Assembly (NCBI GenBank): GCA_965230525.1
Contig: OZ246008.1
Location: forward strand, 1,178,001-1,242,000
Reading direction: 5' to 3'
DNA: 64,000 nucleotides
Source of the DNA: GCA-002733465 sp965230525
GTDB lineage: Bacteria > Pseudomonadota > Gammaproteobacteria > Enterobacterales > Kangiellaceae
A program made the translations under genes and the position numbers. Positions 27,067 through 36,197 of this stretch are shown here, one piece after another (the first letter of the stretch is position 1; every line of letters begins with the position of its first letter). The notes beneath the pieces were generated by a model. It saw only the letters and a program-made list of their open reading frames with translations. It made no database searches and was not told the origin of the DNA.

Positions 27067-28185
27067 ATGAAATTATCAACGTTATCCGGTGCAGTAGCAC
27101 TTGCGCTTTCTGGGTCAGTAATGGCTGACAAGCCAAGCAATTCAATAGACACGGAAATAAGCAATGTTCACAATCGCTGCATTGTTCAGTTACATCAAGG
27201 TATCAATAAAGAAGACGTGTCTGGATTAGCAAATTCGCTGGCAGCTAGGGCGGCAAGTTCGTTGAGACATGTCTACAAGAACTCGATTAAAGGATTTACC
27301 GTCAACATGCCTTGCCACGCCGCTCAACAAGCTTTCGGAAATGACAGCAATGTTCTTTCAATGACTCCCGATAGCATCTTATCGATTAGTAAGGGTAAAC
27401 CTGGTGGCGGTGGTGGAGGCGGACAACAAGCTTCTTATGGTACCGCTAGAGTGGGTGGTCCAGTTGATGGGACTGGTCGTACTGCGTGGGTTATCGATTC
27501 GGGTATCGACTTAGACCATCCAGACTTAAATGTTGACTCAAGTCGCGGGTTCACTTCAATTAGTCAAGGTGGAATGGATGATCAAAATGGTCATGGGACT
27601 CACGTTGCTGGAACCATTGGGGCGATTGACAATTCAATTGGTGCCTTAGGCGTTGCGCCAAATACTACGGTAGTGCCGGTACGAGTATTAGATAGGCGGG
27701 GCTCGGGTTCTACGTCTGGCGTTATCGCAGGTGTTGATTTTGTTGGTGCAAATGCTAGTGCGGGCGATTGTGCCAACATGAGTTTAGGTGGAGGTATTAG
27801 TCAAGTTTTAGATGATGCGGTGGTTGCTGCATCACAAGCTTCGGGTGCTTTTTTTGTATTAGCCGCAGGTAATGACGGCGATGACGCGAATAACCACTCT
27901 CCGGCAAGAGCGAATGGCAATAAGGTTTGGACTATCTCAGCGACCGACTCTTCTGACAAAATGGCTTCGTGGTCTAACTACGGTAACCCTCCTGTAGACT
28001 ATGCTGCGCCAGGAGTGGGAATTTTTTCGCTGTGGAAAAAAGGCGGTACAAATACGATTTCCGGAACCTCTATGGCCGCACCTCACGCGTGTGCTGTGCT
28101 CATGATGACTAATGGAAACCCGAGTACCGATGGTACAGCCAGTAGCGATCCTGATGGAAATCCAGATTCCATTATTCATCTGTAA
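27067..28185 (+). CDS. Secreted S8 peptidase (proteinase K-like, compact)
   Basis: The 372-residue protein has a signal peptide (cut after about SVMA, residue 20), an inhibitor-I9-like propeptide (about 35-108), a Gly-rich linker (G-G-G-G-G-G-G) and a subtilase domain with D144 (WVIDSG), H176 (GHGTHV) and S335 (SGTSMAAPH). It has no C-terminal extra domain. I chose the ATG at 27067 because of AGGAG 10 nt upstream and the signal peptide; an ATG at 27016 would add 17 residues. A strong terminator follows. It probably degrades extracellular or periplasmic protein. Confidence 0.92.
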   Translation: MKLSTLSGAVALALSGSVMADKPSNSIDTEISNVHNRCIVQLHQGINKEDVSGLANSLAARAASSLRHVYKNSIKGFTVNMPCHAAQQAFGNDSNVLSMTPDSILSISKGKPGGGGGGGQQASYGTARVGGPVDGTGRTAWVIDSGIDLDHPDLNVDSSRGFTSISQGGMDDQNGHGTHVAGTIGAIDNSIGALGVAPNTTVVPVRVLDRRGSGSTSGVIAGVDFVGANASAGDCANMSLGGGISQVLDDAVVAASQASGAFFVLAAGNDGDDANNHSPARANGNKVWTISATDSSDKMASWSNYGNPPVDYAAPGVGIFSLWKKGGTNTISGTSMAAPHACAVLMMTNGNPSTDGTASSDPDGNPDSIIHL

Positions 28186-28262
28186 TCTTTATTAAGTCGT
28201 AACTTTCATTCTAAAACAGCTGTAAGAAAGTCGAAGAGTGTTTAGGCGACTGCAAAAAAAGT

Positions 28263-28297
28263 GGCAAGCTAGGGTTGATTGACCCAGCTTGCCGTTT
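28263..28297 (+). terminator. Intrinsic terminator of the compact subtilase gene
   Basis: GGCAAGCTAGGGT (28263-28275) pairs with ACCCAGCTTGCC (28282-28293) with one bulge, followed by GTTTT. Confidence 0.85.
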
Positions 28298-28328
28298 TAA
28301 CCCACTCTTTCCTCAGGCCAGTAATAAT

Positions 28329-28354
28329 GCGACATTTTCACCTTAAAATGTCGC
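28329..28354. promoter_or_regulatory. Perfect 10-bp inverted repeat between two subtilase genes
   Basis: GCGACATTTT (28329-28338) and AAAATGTCGC (28345-28354) are perfect complements around a 6-nt loop. There is no T run after it, so an operator or RNA hairpin upstream of the next subtilase is as likely as a second terminator. The rest of the 400-bp gap shows nothing else. Confidence 0.5.
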
Positions 28355-28584
28355 TCTAAGTCGAATTTTGGTCGGTATTTTACTATTCCAGTTTAGTCTT
28401 TCCGTTGAATAATGGTTGTTCACAATGGATGTCGTTGCTACCCATTTTTATAGGAGGGGGAGCGCTCGCTAGAAAAAACAATAATCAAATCTAGCCACAA
28501 TTGAAAACACTCTCAAAATCGAATCACGACAATAATCGATGAGAGCTTGGCATTAAACAACACAAAAACTGGAGTATATTCAAT

Positions 28585-30663
28585 ATGGTTTCAAAGTTAA
28601 CAAAGTTATCTGCAGCTACCTTGCTTGCGCTAGGAGTAACAGGTCAGGCGATGGCAGAAGACGATCGCTACTTAATTCAGGTGAGCAACAATGGTAAAGG
28701 TATTGTTAAGGCGCTAGCGGCTCAAGTGGGTGGAGATGTACATATCGAAGGTAATGGTTTTATTGCTGCAACATTTACTGGCAAGAGCATTGATGAAGTC
28801 AGGGGCGTAATGAATAACCCACATGTATTGCTTGTAGAAGAAGATGTTCGAAGAATGCCACTTGCTATTTACAATGATGATGCCGGCGATCCGACCACAA
28901 CACAATTAACGCCTTACGCAATCTATCAATCTCAAGCCAACCAATTGACACTTCAGTCTGGACAAAAGGTTTGTGTTATCGATTCGGGACTAGACCAGAC
29001 TAATAATGACTTTGACTGGTCAGTGATCACCGGTGATAACGACTCGGGTACTGGTAATTGGTATGAAAACGGCGGTCCTCACGGGACTCATGTTGCAGGA
29101 ACGGTTGCTGCTGCAGACAATGGCTTTGGAGTGGTTGGTATGGCTCCGGGCGTACCATTACATATTATTAAAGTTTTTAATGCGTCTGGTTGGGGTTATT
29201 CATCGGATTTAGCTCACGCTGCTGATCTTTGTGACCAAGCTGGAGCCAATATTATTACTATGAGCCTTGGTGGCGGTGGAGCAAACAGCACTGAAGAAAA
29301 TGCGTTTAATACCTTTACCGACAACGGTGGTTTAGTATTAGCGGCTGCAGGTAACGATGGTAATAATGTTCGTTCTTACCCTGCCGGTTACAAATCAGTC
29401 ATGATGATTGGCGCTAATGATGCGGATAATAATATCGCTAGCTTCTCACAATTTCCTTCCAATAGTGTGACCGTTGGTAGAGGTAAAAACCGAACGACTG
29501 AAGTTGATGATGGTTATGGTGTTGAAGTCACAGTCGGTGGCGTTGCAACTCTTTCAACCTATCCAGCAGGCGGCGCAACATTATCATCATTAACAGCGGG
29601 TGGTACGGGCTACGCTTCTTCTGCGATGGAAAATTCTGGTTCGGCTTCTGCTTCTACTTATTTTATGGGAACCGCCGAGTCTTCGGACGCTGGAGCCAAT
29701 GGAAAAGTTTGTGTAATTGATCGAGGTGTTATTTCTTTCTTTGACAAAGTAGCCAATTGCGAAAACTCTGGGGGTGTCGGTGCGGTTATCATTAACAATG
29801 AGCCGGGCATGCTTTACGGAACATTAGGTGAAACTAATACGACTTCTATTCCAGCGGTAGGTGCTGCTCAGGAAGATCGAAGTGCCATTTTGGCAGCATC
29901 AACTGCAACTGTTTCTGTTGAAGCGGGAGACTATGGTTATATGGATGGTACATCCATGGCAACTCCAGGTGCTGCTGGTATCGCCGCTTTAATCTGGTCC
30001 AATAATCCTAATTGTACCGGTGCAGATGTTCGAGCTGCGATGAAAGCAACGGCTGATGATCAAGGTGCGGCAGGTCGAGACGACTACTTTGGCTACGGGA
30101 TAGTGAAAGCTAAAGCGGCTAACGATTATCTTGCGGCTTCTTCATGTGGTGGCGGCACACCTCCTACAGGCAACCTTAATCCGGTGTCTTCTTTTACCAA
30201 TAGTTGTACTGACTTAGCATGTAGCTTTGATGGAACTGGTAGCACCGATAGTGACGGTACTGTGGTTTCATACAGCTGGGATTTCGGCGATGGAAATTCT
30301 GCGACAACCGCTACGGCATCAAATACATATGCTGCGAATGGTACTTACACTGTTTCTTTAACGGTGACTGATAACGAAGGGGCAAGTAATACTTCTAGTC
30401 AGTCCGTGACTGTGAGCGACGGTACTGAGCCACCAGCCGAAATGACTTTAAGCGGTTACCGCCAAAAAGGAAATAAAGAAGCTGTGCTTAACTGGTCAGG
30501 ATTAACTGGAACTAATGTCGATGTTTATATCAATGGAAGTTTGAATAATTCGACAGCTAATGACGGTTCTACAGTTTACTCAGTGAATAGAAACTCAAGT
30601 TACACATTTGAAGTTTGTGAGACTGGATCAACTGTTAACTGTACAAACTCAATTACTTTATAG
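28585..30663 (+). CDS. Secreted S8 peptidase with PA insert and PKD domain
   Basis: The 692-residue protein has a signal peptide (~1-24), a propeptide, and a subtilase domain with D133 (CVIDSGLD), H166 (PHGTHV) and S457 (DGTSMATPG). A protease-associated (PA) domain is inserted before the catalytic Ser (about 370-440; K-V-C-V-I-D-R-G). After residue ~525 comes a PKD domain (S-Y-S-W-D-F-G-D-G-N) and then a small C-terminal beta domain (Y-R-Q-K-G-N-K-E-A-V-L-N-W-S-G) common after marine secreted enzymes. GGAG lies 9 nt before the ATG. The architecture is that of marine subtilases acting on particulate protein. Confidence 0.94.
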   Translation: MVSKLTKLSAATLLALGVTGQAMAEDDRYLIQVSNNGKGIVKALAAQVGGDVHIEGNGFIAATFTGKSIDEVRGVMNNPHVLLVEEDVRRMPLAIYNDDAGDPTTTQLTPYAIYQSQANQLTLQSGQKVCVIDSGLDQTNNDFDWSVITGDNDSGTGNWYENGGPHGTHVAGTVAAADNGFGVVGMAPGVPLHIIKVFNASGWGYSSDLAHAADLCDQAGANIITMSLGGGGANSTEENAFNTFTDNGGLVLAAAGNDGNNVRSYPAGYKSVMMIGANDADNNIASFSQFPSNSVTVGRGKNRTTEVDDGYGVEVTVGGVATLSTYPAGGATLSSLTAGGTGYASSAMENSGSASASTYFMGTAESSDAGANGKVCVIDRGVISFFDKVANCENSGGVGAVIINNEPGMLYGTLGETNTTSIPAVGAAQEDRSAILAASTATVSVEAGDYGYMDGTSMATPGAAGIAALIWSNNPNCTGADVRAAMKATADDQGAAGRDDYFGYGIVKAKAANDYLAASSCGGGTPPTGNLNPVSSFTNSCTDLACSFDGTGSTDSDGTVVSYSWDFGDGNSATTATASNTYAANGTYTVSLTVTDNEGASNTSSQSVTVSDGTEPPAEMTLSGYRQKGNKEAVLNWSGLTGTNVDVYINGSLNNSTANDGSTVYSVNRNSSYTFEVCETGSTVNCTNSITL

Positions 30664-30715
30664 TTAACCGAGTTCATTTCCTAAAATAATTATAATAAAG
30701 TTAGTTGCAATTTAT

Positions 30716-30739
30716 ACGGGCCTTTATGGCCCGTTTTTT
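30716..30739 (+). terminator. Intrinsic terminator of the PKD subtilase gene
   Basis: ACGGGCC (30716-30722) and GGCCCGT (30728-30734) form a 7-bp stem with a 5-nt loop, followed by T6. Confidence 0.92.
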
Positions 30740-30806
30740 ATGGGATTAAACTAGATTGCTACTAAAACCGGAGTGTTAATGTTGAGAACGTCTTTGTACT
30801 TGAGTA

Positions 30807-31754
30807 TTACAGTTTCCTATAGCTTGAAACTAAATCCCAGATAACGAACAACGCAATGACACTTAAGGTAATTTGAATGTTCAGATCGATGTTAGCAATA
30901 AATTCACCAACAAATCGTCCCGTTTCCACATCAGGGTTTACCGTTGCGTATTGGTCAAACTGAAGCATAATAGCAATAATCACTAAGTCAGCGACAGCGA
31001 TAAGAATGTTGACCATCAAACTAGAACGATTCCAACCTGCGTTTACAAAGTTGTACAGAGAGACCGAAATACTGAGTGCGCCAATAATATTCACCGGCCA
31101 CTGCATTGAAGCCATGCTATCACTCATGCTCATGGCATTAGCGAAATCGGTACCAACAAAAAATACACCACTGCCAAACAAACTATTCCACCAACTCAAA
31201 AACAAAGCAATAAAAATAATTTCAAAACCAGTTTCAACTCGGCTTAATGAAAATTTGATGCCCGCACCCGATAACTGTTGAGGCGACCAAGCATATAAAA
31301 AATCTATATTGGTTTGATATTTTTCTAGCAAGTAAAAAATAAACGTGACCCATGCAAATACCCAAACGGCTGTTTCTACCAATGAAGAAAAAATAACAAT
31401 TGGTGTGGTGATAAACGAACCATCGACCAGACTAATGTTAAACGGAAGCATGCGTAAAATAGAGATCGCGGCATAGATCCAAAATGCGACCGCTAAAACC
31501 TTTTTATAGGCTGGAAAGTACTCTGCACCCACTAAAGCTTGGTGAGGTGAAAAGCCAGCAGCCACTTTCATAGGATGCCCCAATTTCTGCAATATCTCAG
31601 CTTGTTCATCTTCGTTTAAGGGACGATTAAGCTCAGACTCTTGATCGTCGACTTGGTCGAGCAGTGAAGCTTCAAATTCTTGGCGAATTTCTGCCCGAGA
31701 GTCCTCTGGTAAATAACTCTCAAAGTTATCGAGATAGTTTTGAATCATATTCAT
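30807..31754 (-). CDS. HAAS-domain membrane protein, partner of PadR
   Basis: The 315-residue protein has an N-terminal helical HAAS-type domain (about 1-75; Y-L-P-E-D-S-R-A-E-I-R-Q-E-F-E-A-S-L) followed by about six membrane helices (e.g. V-L-A-V-A-F-W-I-Y, I-T-L-S-V-I-A-L-F-V-I-W). Genes of this kind usually sit beside a PadR repressor, as here, where padR ends 53 bp upstream; AGGAG lies 6 nt before the ATG at 31754. The function is unknown: HAAS domains are thought to be signalling or membrane-regulation modules. A short inverted repeat (AGCCG-TAG-CGGCT) lies next to the ribosome site and might affect translation. Confidence 0.8.
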   Translation of the reverse strand: MNMIQNYLDNFESYLPEDSRAEIRQEFEASLLDQVDDQESELNRPLNEDEQAEILQKLGHPMKVAAGFSPHQALVGAEYFPAYKKVLAVAFWIYAAISILRMLPFNISLVDGSFITTPIVIFSSLVETAVWVFAWVTFIFYLLEKYQTNIDFLYAWSPQQLSGAGIKFSLSRVETGFEIIFIALFLSWWNSLFGSGVFFVGTDFANAMSMSDSMASMQWPVNIIGALSISVSLYNFVNAGWNRSSLMVNILIAVADLVIIAIMLQFDQYATVNPDVETGRFVGEFIANIDLNIQITLSVIALFVIWDLVSSYRKL

Positions 31755-31807
31755 GGGTTACTCCTAAGCCGCTACGGCTAATATCAATCTAAAGGCTGGA
31801 AGCCGTT

Positions 31808-32137
31808 TTATTTTAGAATTTGGTTTAAAGTTGTTTCAGTCGCATACCACTCTTCGGTGAGTTGAGCTAAAACTTGTGTGCCGGTTTCGGACAAACGGTA
31901 AAAACGCTTTTTACGATTGTTCTCCATTCGCCATTCGCTCACTAGTAACTGCTGCTTTTCCAGCCGTCTGACGAGTGGGTACAGGGTGCCTTCGTCGATT
32001 TCTAAACCTTTGGCACTTAAGTTCTTTCGCAATGAGTAGCCATAATGCTCAGCTCGTAATTCAGCCAGAACCGCTAAAATGAGCACCCCGCGGCGTAGTT
32101 CAAGCTTCAGTTTTTGATAATGTTCACTATCAGTCAT
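31808..32137 (-). CDS. PadR-family transcriptional regulator
   Basis: The 109-residue winged-helix protein reads L-R-R-G-V-L-I-L-A-V-L-A-E-L then H-Y-G-Y-S-L-R-K, and G-T-L-Y-P-L-V-R-R-L-E as recognition helix and wing, the PadR signature. It forms an operon with the HAAS-domain membrane protein downstream. PadR proteins usually repress their own operon and respond to stress or small molecules; the inducer here is unknown. Repeated AGTAT/ATACT half-sites lie just upstream. Confidence 0.92.
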   Translation of the reverse strand: MTDSEHYQKLKLELRRGVLILAVLAELRAEHYGYSLRKNLSAKGLEIDEGTLYPLVRRLEKQQLLVSEWRMENNRKKRFYRLSETGTQVLAQLTEEWYATETTLNQILK

Positions 32138-32164
32138 CGGTTTAATCTTTACTGTGTGGCGTAT

Positions 32165-32194
32165 AGTATGCTTATACTGTATGGCAAATAGTAT
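32165..32194 (-). promoter_or_regulatory. Candidate PadR operator
   Basis: Three half-sites, AGTAT (32165-32169), ATACT (32174-32178) and AGTAT (32190-32194), lie 28-57 bp upstream of the padR ATG, where its promoter must be. This is consistent with autorepression and is not proved. Confidence 0.5.
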
Positions 32195-32287
32195 GTGTCG
32201 TCAAGTAAATTTACTAATCACACTTTCGAGAGTTGTTTCAGGATGTTTTTGGGAGGTTGAATTGCGAGCTGCGAGAAAAAAATTTGT

Positions 32288-32430
32288 CATTGCGAGGAAC
32301 GAAGCAACTCGGGGTTGGGGTTTCGATCGAAGTTATGGGATTGCCCCGTCGTGCCTCCTCGCGCCGAAAGTAGCCGCTTTTAGGCGATGACAGGGATCGA
32401 TTGCCATTGCGAGGCACGAAGCAATCTCAG
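32288..32430. repeat. Dispersed CATTGCGAGG...GAAGCAA repeat, two or three copies
   Basis: TCATTGCGAGGAACGAAGCAACTC (32288 on) and CATTGCGAGGCACGAAGCAATC (from about 32406) flank an inverted copy around 32340-32375 (GATTGCCCCGTCGTGCCTCC). They belong to the same dispersed repeat family as the array at 4873-5269. The surrounding stretch from 32195 to 32496 has no gene. Confidence 0.75.
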
Positions 32431-32496
32431 CTCTTGCTATGCTAATATACTTTACTTTATAAAGCGGTTAGCCTGCGTCTGCATTAAGGATATTAT

Positions 32497-33189
32497 TTGT
32501 TTTACCTTATTCTTCTCGTCATCATTGTGTTATTGGTGTTTGCACCTCAGTGGTGGGTTAAGTATGTGCTTAAAAAACATGCTGTAGAGCGAGATAATAT
32601 GCCGGGGACGGGGAGCGAGTTAGCACGGCATTTATTGGACCAATTTGGTTTACAGCAAGTTACGGTTGAAACCACTCAGTCGGGGGGAGATCATTATGAT
32701 CCACAGGATAATGCGGTTCGGCTTAGCCCTGATTATTATAATGGCAAGTCACTCACAGCGGTTGCAGTGGCAGCTCATGAAGTGGGTCATGCGATTCAAT
32801 TCAATCGCGATGAGCCGGTCAGCCGGTTGAGAAAAAAGTATTTAGGCAGTGCTCACCGGTTACAAAAAATTGGAAGTGGTTTGCTCATGGCGATCCCAAT
32901 TATTGGGTTGCTCATCAAAATCCCACATGTTGCAGGGATTATGTTGCTGATTGGACTTGGAACGCTGCTTATCTCGGTATTGGTTTATTTGGCGATATTG
33001 CCAGAAGAGTGGGATGCTAGTTTTAACAAAGCTCTACCCATACTAGGCAAGGGGCAATATGTACCTGAACAATATATGCCTGCAATTCGGCAAATTCTTC
33101 GCGCGTGTGCACTTACTTATGTTGCCGCGGCTTTAGCTGATGTATTGCGCTTATGGCGTTGGTTGGCCTTGTTTAGAATGATGCGTTAG
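32497..33189 (+). CDS. YugP-type neutral zinc metallopeptidase, membrane-bound
   Basis: The 230-residue protein has an N-terminal membrane helix (1-20), the zinc site H94-E95-V-G-H98 in AAHEVGHAIQ, then membrane helices at about 120-170 and 200-220. This matches the Zn_peptidase_2 (YugP) family, which is widespread and of unknown substrate. The start is TTG at 32497 preceded by TAAGGATA at a good distance; no ATG gives a better start. It stands alone, downstream of a repeat-rich gap. Confidence 0.88.
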   Translation: MFYLILLVIIVLLVFAPQWWVKYVLKKHAVERDNMPGTGSELARHLLDQFGLQQVTVETTQSGGDHYDPQDNAVRLSPDYYNGKSLTAVAVAAHEVGHAIQFNRDEPVSRLRKKYLGSAHRLQKIGSGLLMAIPIIGLLIKIPHVAGIMLLIGLGTLLISVLVYLAILPEEWDASFNKALPILGKGQYVPEQYMPAIRQILRACALTYVAAALADVLRLWRWLALFRMMR

Positions 33190-33204
33190 CAAACAAGCAA
33201 CTAT

Positions 33205-34158
33205 CTACCTCGTGGAACCCGTTCGCTGTTTTTTTAACCGCTTTTCTCTTCGTTTAATTTCATCCAAATAAAGCTCTTGGCCGGCAGGCTGCCTTTTAAA
33301 GCGTTTATAGCCCCACAAATATTGCGAAGGGTTACGCTCTATTATTGATTCTATATGCTGATTAAGTTGCGCGTTAAATTGCTCAAGAGAAAGGTTTTGG
33401 TATTCAAAGTTGGGTTGTTCAATGGTAATGGTATAACTCCCGGATATTGAATTGCTGCTGCCTTCGCTATCCGCAATGCAACTGCCAAATAGCAAGGCTG
33501 CGCCGCTTTTATCAATCAGCTTATGTAGCATGGTCATGGTGTAGGCGGGATGTTGGTAAAAAGGAGAGTAAATACCACTGCCTAGCTTTGGGGCTTGGTC
33601 CGGTAAAATCATCATCACTCCGCCTTTCTTAAGGTTTTTAATGAGTCTTATTAAGCTTTTTGGTGTAGTGTCGAAGGGCTGGCCACCAAAACGTTTTCTT
33701 GCTTTTAAAATTAATCCATCAAGTGGTCGAAACGTCGCCGGACTGTAAAGTGAGATAGCAGGATAATTAAGTTGTAGCCAGTGCCAAAAAAACTCCCAGT
33801 TTCCAATATGCGGAACAGCAATAATGGTCGGCATGCCCAAATTGTTTTCAATTAACGATTGACCAATTGTGTTAGCGAATTTAGCTTCGATTTGTGCGCG
33901 ACTTCCAACCCATGCACAAGCCGCTTGTTTAGACATAAAAAAATGGTTATTAAGATAGTTCAAAGTCAATTTGTTAATTTCGGCTTGGGTCATCTTAGGA
34001 AAACATAATTTGAGATTGGTTTTCACTATTCGCACGGTTTTGGTATTGAATAAAATTAATATTTTGGCGAGTAAATGGCTTGCTCCTCGGTAAAGTGGAG
34101 CTGGAGTCAGGTGGGCCAACCAAATAAAACATCTGATGAAAAACTGTGCCAGGCGCAA
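33205..34158 (-). CDS. LpxL/HtrB-family lipid A acyltransferase
   Basis: The 317-residue protein has an N-terminal hydrophobic anchor and the acyltransferase signature A-V-P-H-I-G-N-W-E-F, in which His and Glu form the catalytic H-x4-E pair. It continues with G-V-M-M-I-L-P-D-Q-A-P and ends in a basic tail. Such enzymes add a secondary acyl chain to Kdo2-lipid A or a precursor at the inner membrane. Which of LpxL, LpxM or LpxP it corresponds to cannot be told here, so I give no symbol. It converges with the metallopeptidase gene, 15 bp apart. Confidence 0.9.
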   Translation of the reverse strand: MRLAQFFIRCFIWLAHLTPAPLYRGASHLLAKILILFNTKTVRIVKTNLKLCFPKMTQAEINKLTLNYLNNHFFMSKQAACAWVGSRAQIEAKFANTIGQSLIENNLGMPTIIAVPHIGNWEFFWHWLQLNYPAISLYSPATFRPLDGLILKARKRFGGQPFDTTPKSLIRLIKNLKKGGVMMILPDQAPKLGSGIYSPFYQHPAYTMTMLHKLIDKSGAALLFGSCIADSEGSSNSISGSYTITIEQPNFEYQNLSLEQFNAQLNQHIESIIERNPSQYLWGYKRFKRQPAGQELYLDEIKRREKRLKKQRTGSTR

Positions 34159-34648
34159 AAGCGATCTCTCTTAGCGGTTGCGGAGATTTAATATTAGCTA
34201 TCAGTTGCTAACTGAATTAATCATTTAAAACCAAATTAGCCGAAAATACTACCAAAATTTACCCATTGGTCGGTTAAATATTAAGTATCAAGTATTGCGG
34301 ATAAGCCAATTAAGCTTGTTGAAAAAATCTCATAGTGCAATTATTTGAAAAATTGTTTTTTCCCATTAAATCATCGCCTAGCGCTGAAATTTTCCACGCA
34401 AGACCAATGTTTATGGGGAATTTGTCGGAATTGTTCAAACTTTTGTCTGAATTTTGATAGTTGCTGGCCACCAGATTTCTTATTCTAGGGGTGCCAGTCG
34501 ATGAACTGTTTGACGATAAATTGTCTTAGTAGGTTGAGGTATGTAGCAAAATTAAAACATTGGATAACCAGTGTCTTAATTTCAGTAGTCATTAGCTGGT
34601 CATAGAATAGATATAAAATCAATAGTGAATTTTTAGCCAGGTGAATTT
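34159..34648. other. Gene-free stretch
   Basis: About 490 bp, AT-rich, between divergent genes. It should contain promoters for both flanking genes. I see no gene, strong hairpin or repeat. Confidence 0.5.
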
Positions 34649-34894
34649 ATGGAACGATATATCAATTTTGGTGGCGACCCCGACGTCTCGGCGTTCGATA
34701 TTTTAAATGATGCCATTAGAGTAGAGCTGAGTAATGGTGATATTTTTTTATACACATCGCGAGGTGCTGGAGAATATAATATTGAACAGATGAAGTCGAT
34801 AGCCATCAACGGCGGCCCGTTAAACCAGTTTATTCATAATAATGTGGTCGGTTTACACGATATGAAAGTGAGTCATTTTACTAAGGAAACGTAA
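34649..34894 (+). CDS. Small conserved-looking protein of unknown function
   Basis: An 81-residue soluble protein preceded by AGGTG 6 nt before the ATG. It starts M-E-R-Y-I-N-F-G-G-D-P-D and has V-E-L-S-N-G-D-I-F-L-Y-T-S-R-G-A-G, which looks like a small beta-rich domain, then a helix. No catalytic motif, signal or membrane segment is seen. The ribosome site and regular amino-acid pattern support a real gene. I do not recognise the family. Confidence 0.7.
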   Translation: MERYINFGGDPDVSAFDILNDAIRVELSNGDIFLYTSRGAGEYNIEQMKSIAINGGPLNQFIHNNVVGLHDMKVSHFTKET

Positions 34895-34919
34895 GCTACC
34901 TACTATTCAATGGTTTGGG

Positions 34920-36197
34920 TTAATTATCAATAAAACTTGGTAAAATTGACTGTTCTAGAATATTACGAATGCTGCGTTCTTCAGGTTGACCATCATCGTA
35001 GGCGCTCCCAGTCATGGCGACAACTAAGTTAAGCGCTGGAAACACGAAAATATACTGACCACCAAAGCCGTCGGCATAATAAGTGGAATAAACTTGCCCG
35101 TTTGCAGTGAACTGCCCCATCCACCATTGATAGCCATAACCAACGGTACCCGACTCATTGACATTGACGCGTTGTTGAATGGAGGTATTCACCCACTCTT
35201 CTGAGACAATTCTAACCCCATTCCACAAGCCTCCGTTCAAAAACAGTTGCCCAAACTTTGCCATATCGCGAGTAGTTAGATATAAAGCGCTTCCAGAATG
35301 ATATTGGTTATCTAATTGCCAATAATCGTACTTAGTAATATTGAGCGGCGTGAGTAAATTTTCGACCAAATAATTATTAACGGATTGTCCACTTGCCAGT
35401 TGAATAATTCGCCCGAGACCAAATGAAATTCCCGTTGAATAAGCAAATGTAGAACCTGGCGTTGTTGCCATTGGGCGATCTAGCAAAAATTGGATCGGGT
35501 CACTGGCACTATTCATTTGGGCGTTTAAATTACTTGGATTAAGGTAGTTGACATTCCATTCATCCCACTGATAGCCAGACCGCATATTTAGCCAATTTTC
35601 GATGGTGATAGCTTGTTTGTCATCAGTCCAATTAGCGATAGGTAATTTGTGCTGAAAATAATCATGCACTCGCTCATTGACTCCCGAAATATGTTGTTGA
35701 TCGATGGCGATGCCGAGCAGTACCGAATTGACACTTTTGGTCACCGAGTTGATCACATGTAAATCTATATCGGTATTTCCCGCCCAGCTATCGGCTACGT
35801 CTAGCGAGTCTCTTAATTGTTGTTCGAAAACTAACTCACCATTGAAAGCAATCACCAATGAATCAATGTGCAAGAATCCAGCACGCTGATTATCAATATT
35901 ATCAATTAGTGTTTCGATTGGCGTTGGGTCAATGTTGAGCTGGTTTAAATCAGCAACTTGCCAGCCATCATTTTTTGCAGTGGGTGGTGAGTAAATGTAG
36001 GGGGCTTCGGTTTTCTCAGACGAACTTCCCGATGAACATGCGATTGATGATGCTAAAAATAGGACACTGATCAGTGGAACGAACAAAGTAAACGGGTTGC
36101 TTTGTTTGCAATGAGTGTTATCGGTCTCAATGAAATAATTAGCGCTTTTACTATAAAAAGAAATTTTAGCAAGCACGCGGTTAATAGAAAAAATCAT
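34920..36197 (-). CDS. Class C beta-lactamase-fold serine hydrolase, probable lipoprotein
   Basis: The protein (about 425 residues) has a hydrophobic segment ending in a lipobox (FLASSIAC) near residue 54, then the serine hydrolase fold: S-V-T-K in N-S-V-T-K-S (the S-x-x-K nucleophile pair), Y-S-T-G in the Y-x-[NST] position, and the late G-F-G-G-Q-Y motif. It is probably a periplasmic esterase or peptidase of the AmpC/EstB family; beta-lactam hydrolysis cannot be inferred. The start is unclear: ATG at 36239 and 36197 both leave an unusually long stretch before the hydrophobic core. It converges on the small gene at 34649. Confidence 0.87.
   Translation of the reverse strand: MIFSINRVLAKISFYSKSANYFIETDNTHCKQSNPFTLFVPLISVLFLASSIACSSGSSSEKTEAPYIYSPPTAKNDGWQVADLNQLNIDPTPIETLIDNIDNQRAGFLHIDSLVIAFNGELVFEQQLRDSLDVADSWAGNTDIDLHVINSVTKSVNSVLLGIAIDQQHISGVNERVHDYFQHKLPIANWTDDKQAITIENWLNMRSGYQWDEWNVNYLNPSNLNAQMNSASDPIQFLLDRPMATTPGSTFAYSTGISFGLGRIIQLASGQSVNNYLVENLLTPLNITKYDYWQLDNQYHSGSALYLTTRDMAKFGQLFLNGGLWNGVRIVSEEWVNTSIQQRVNVNESGTVGYGYQWWMGQFTANGQVYSTYYADGFGGQYIFVFPALNLVVAMTGSAYDDGQPEERSIRNILEQSILPSFIDN

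Noticed and set aside
26913..27128. 71-codon frame with a fair ribosome site before the compact subtilase
   Set aside because: It overlaps the subtilase signal peptide out of phase and its product lacks any convincing pattern; treated as leader sequence.
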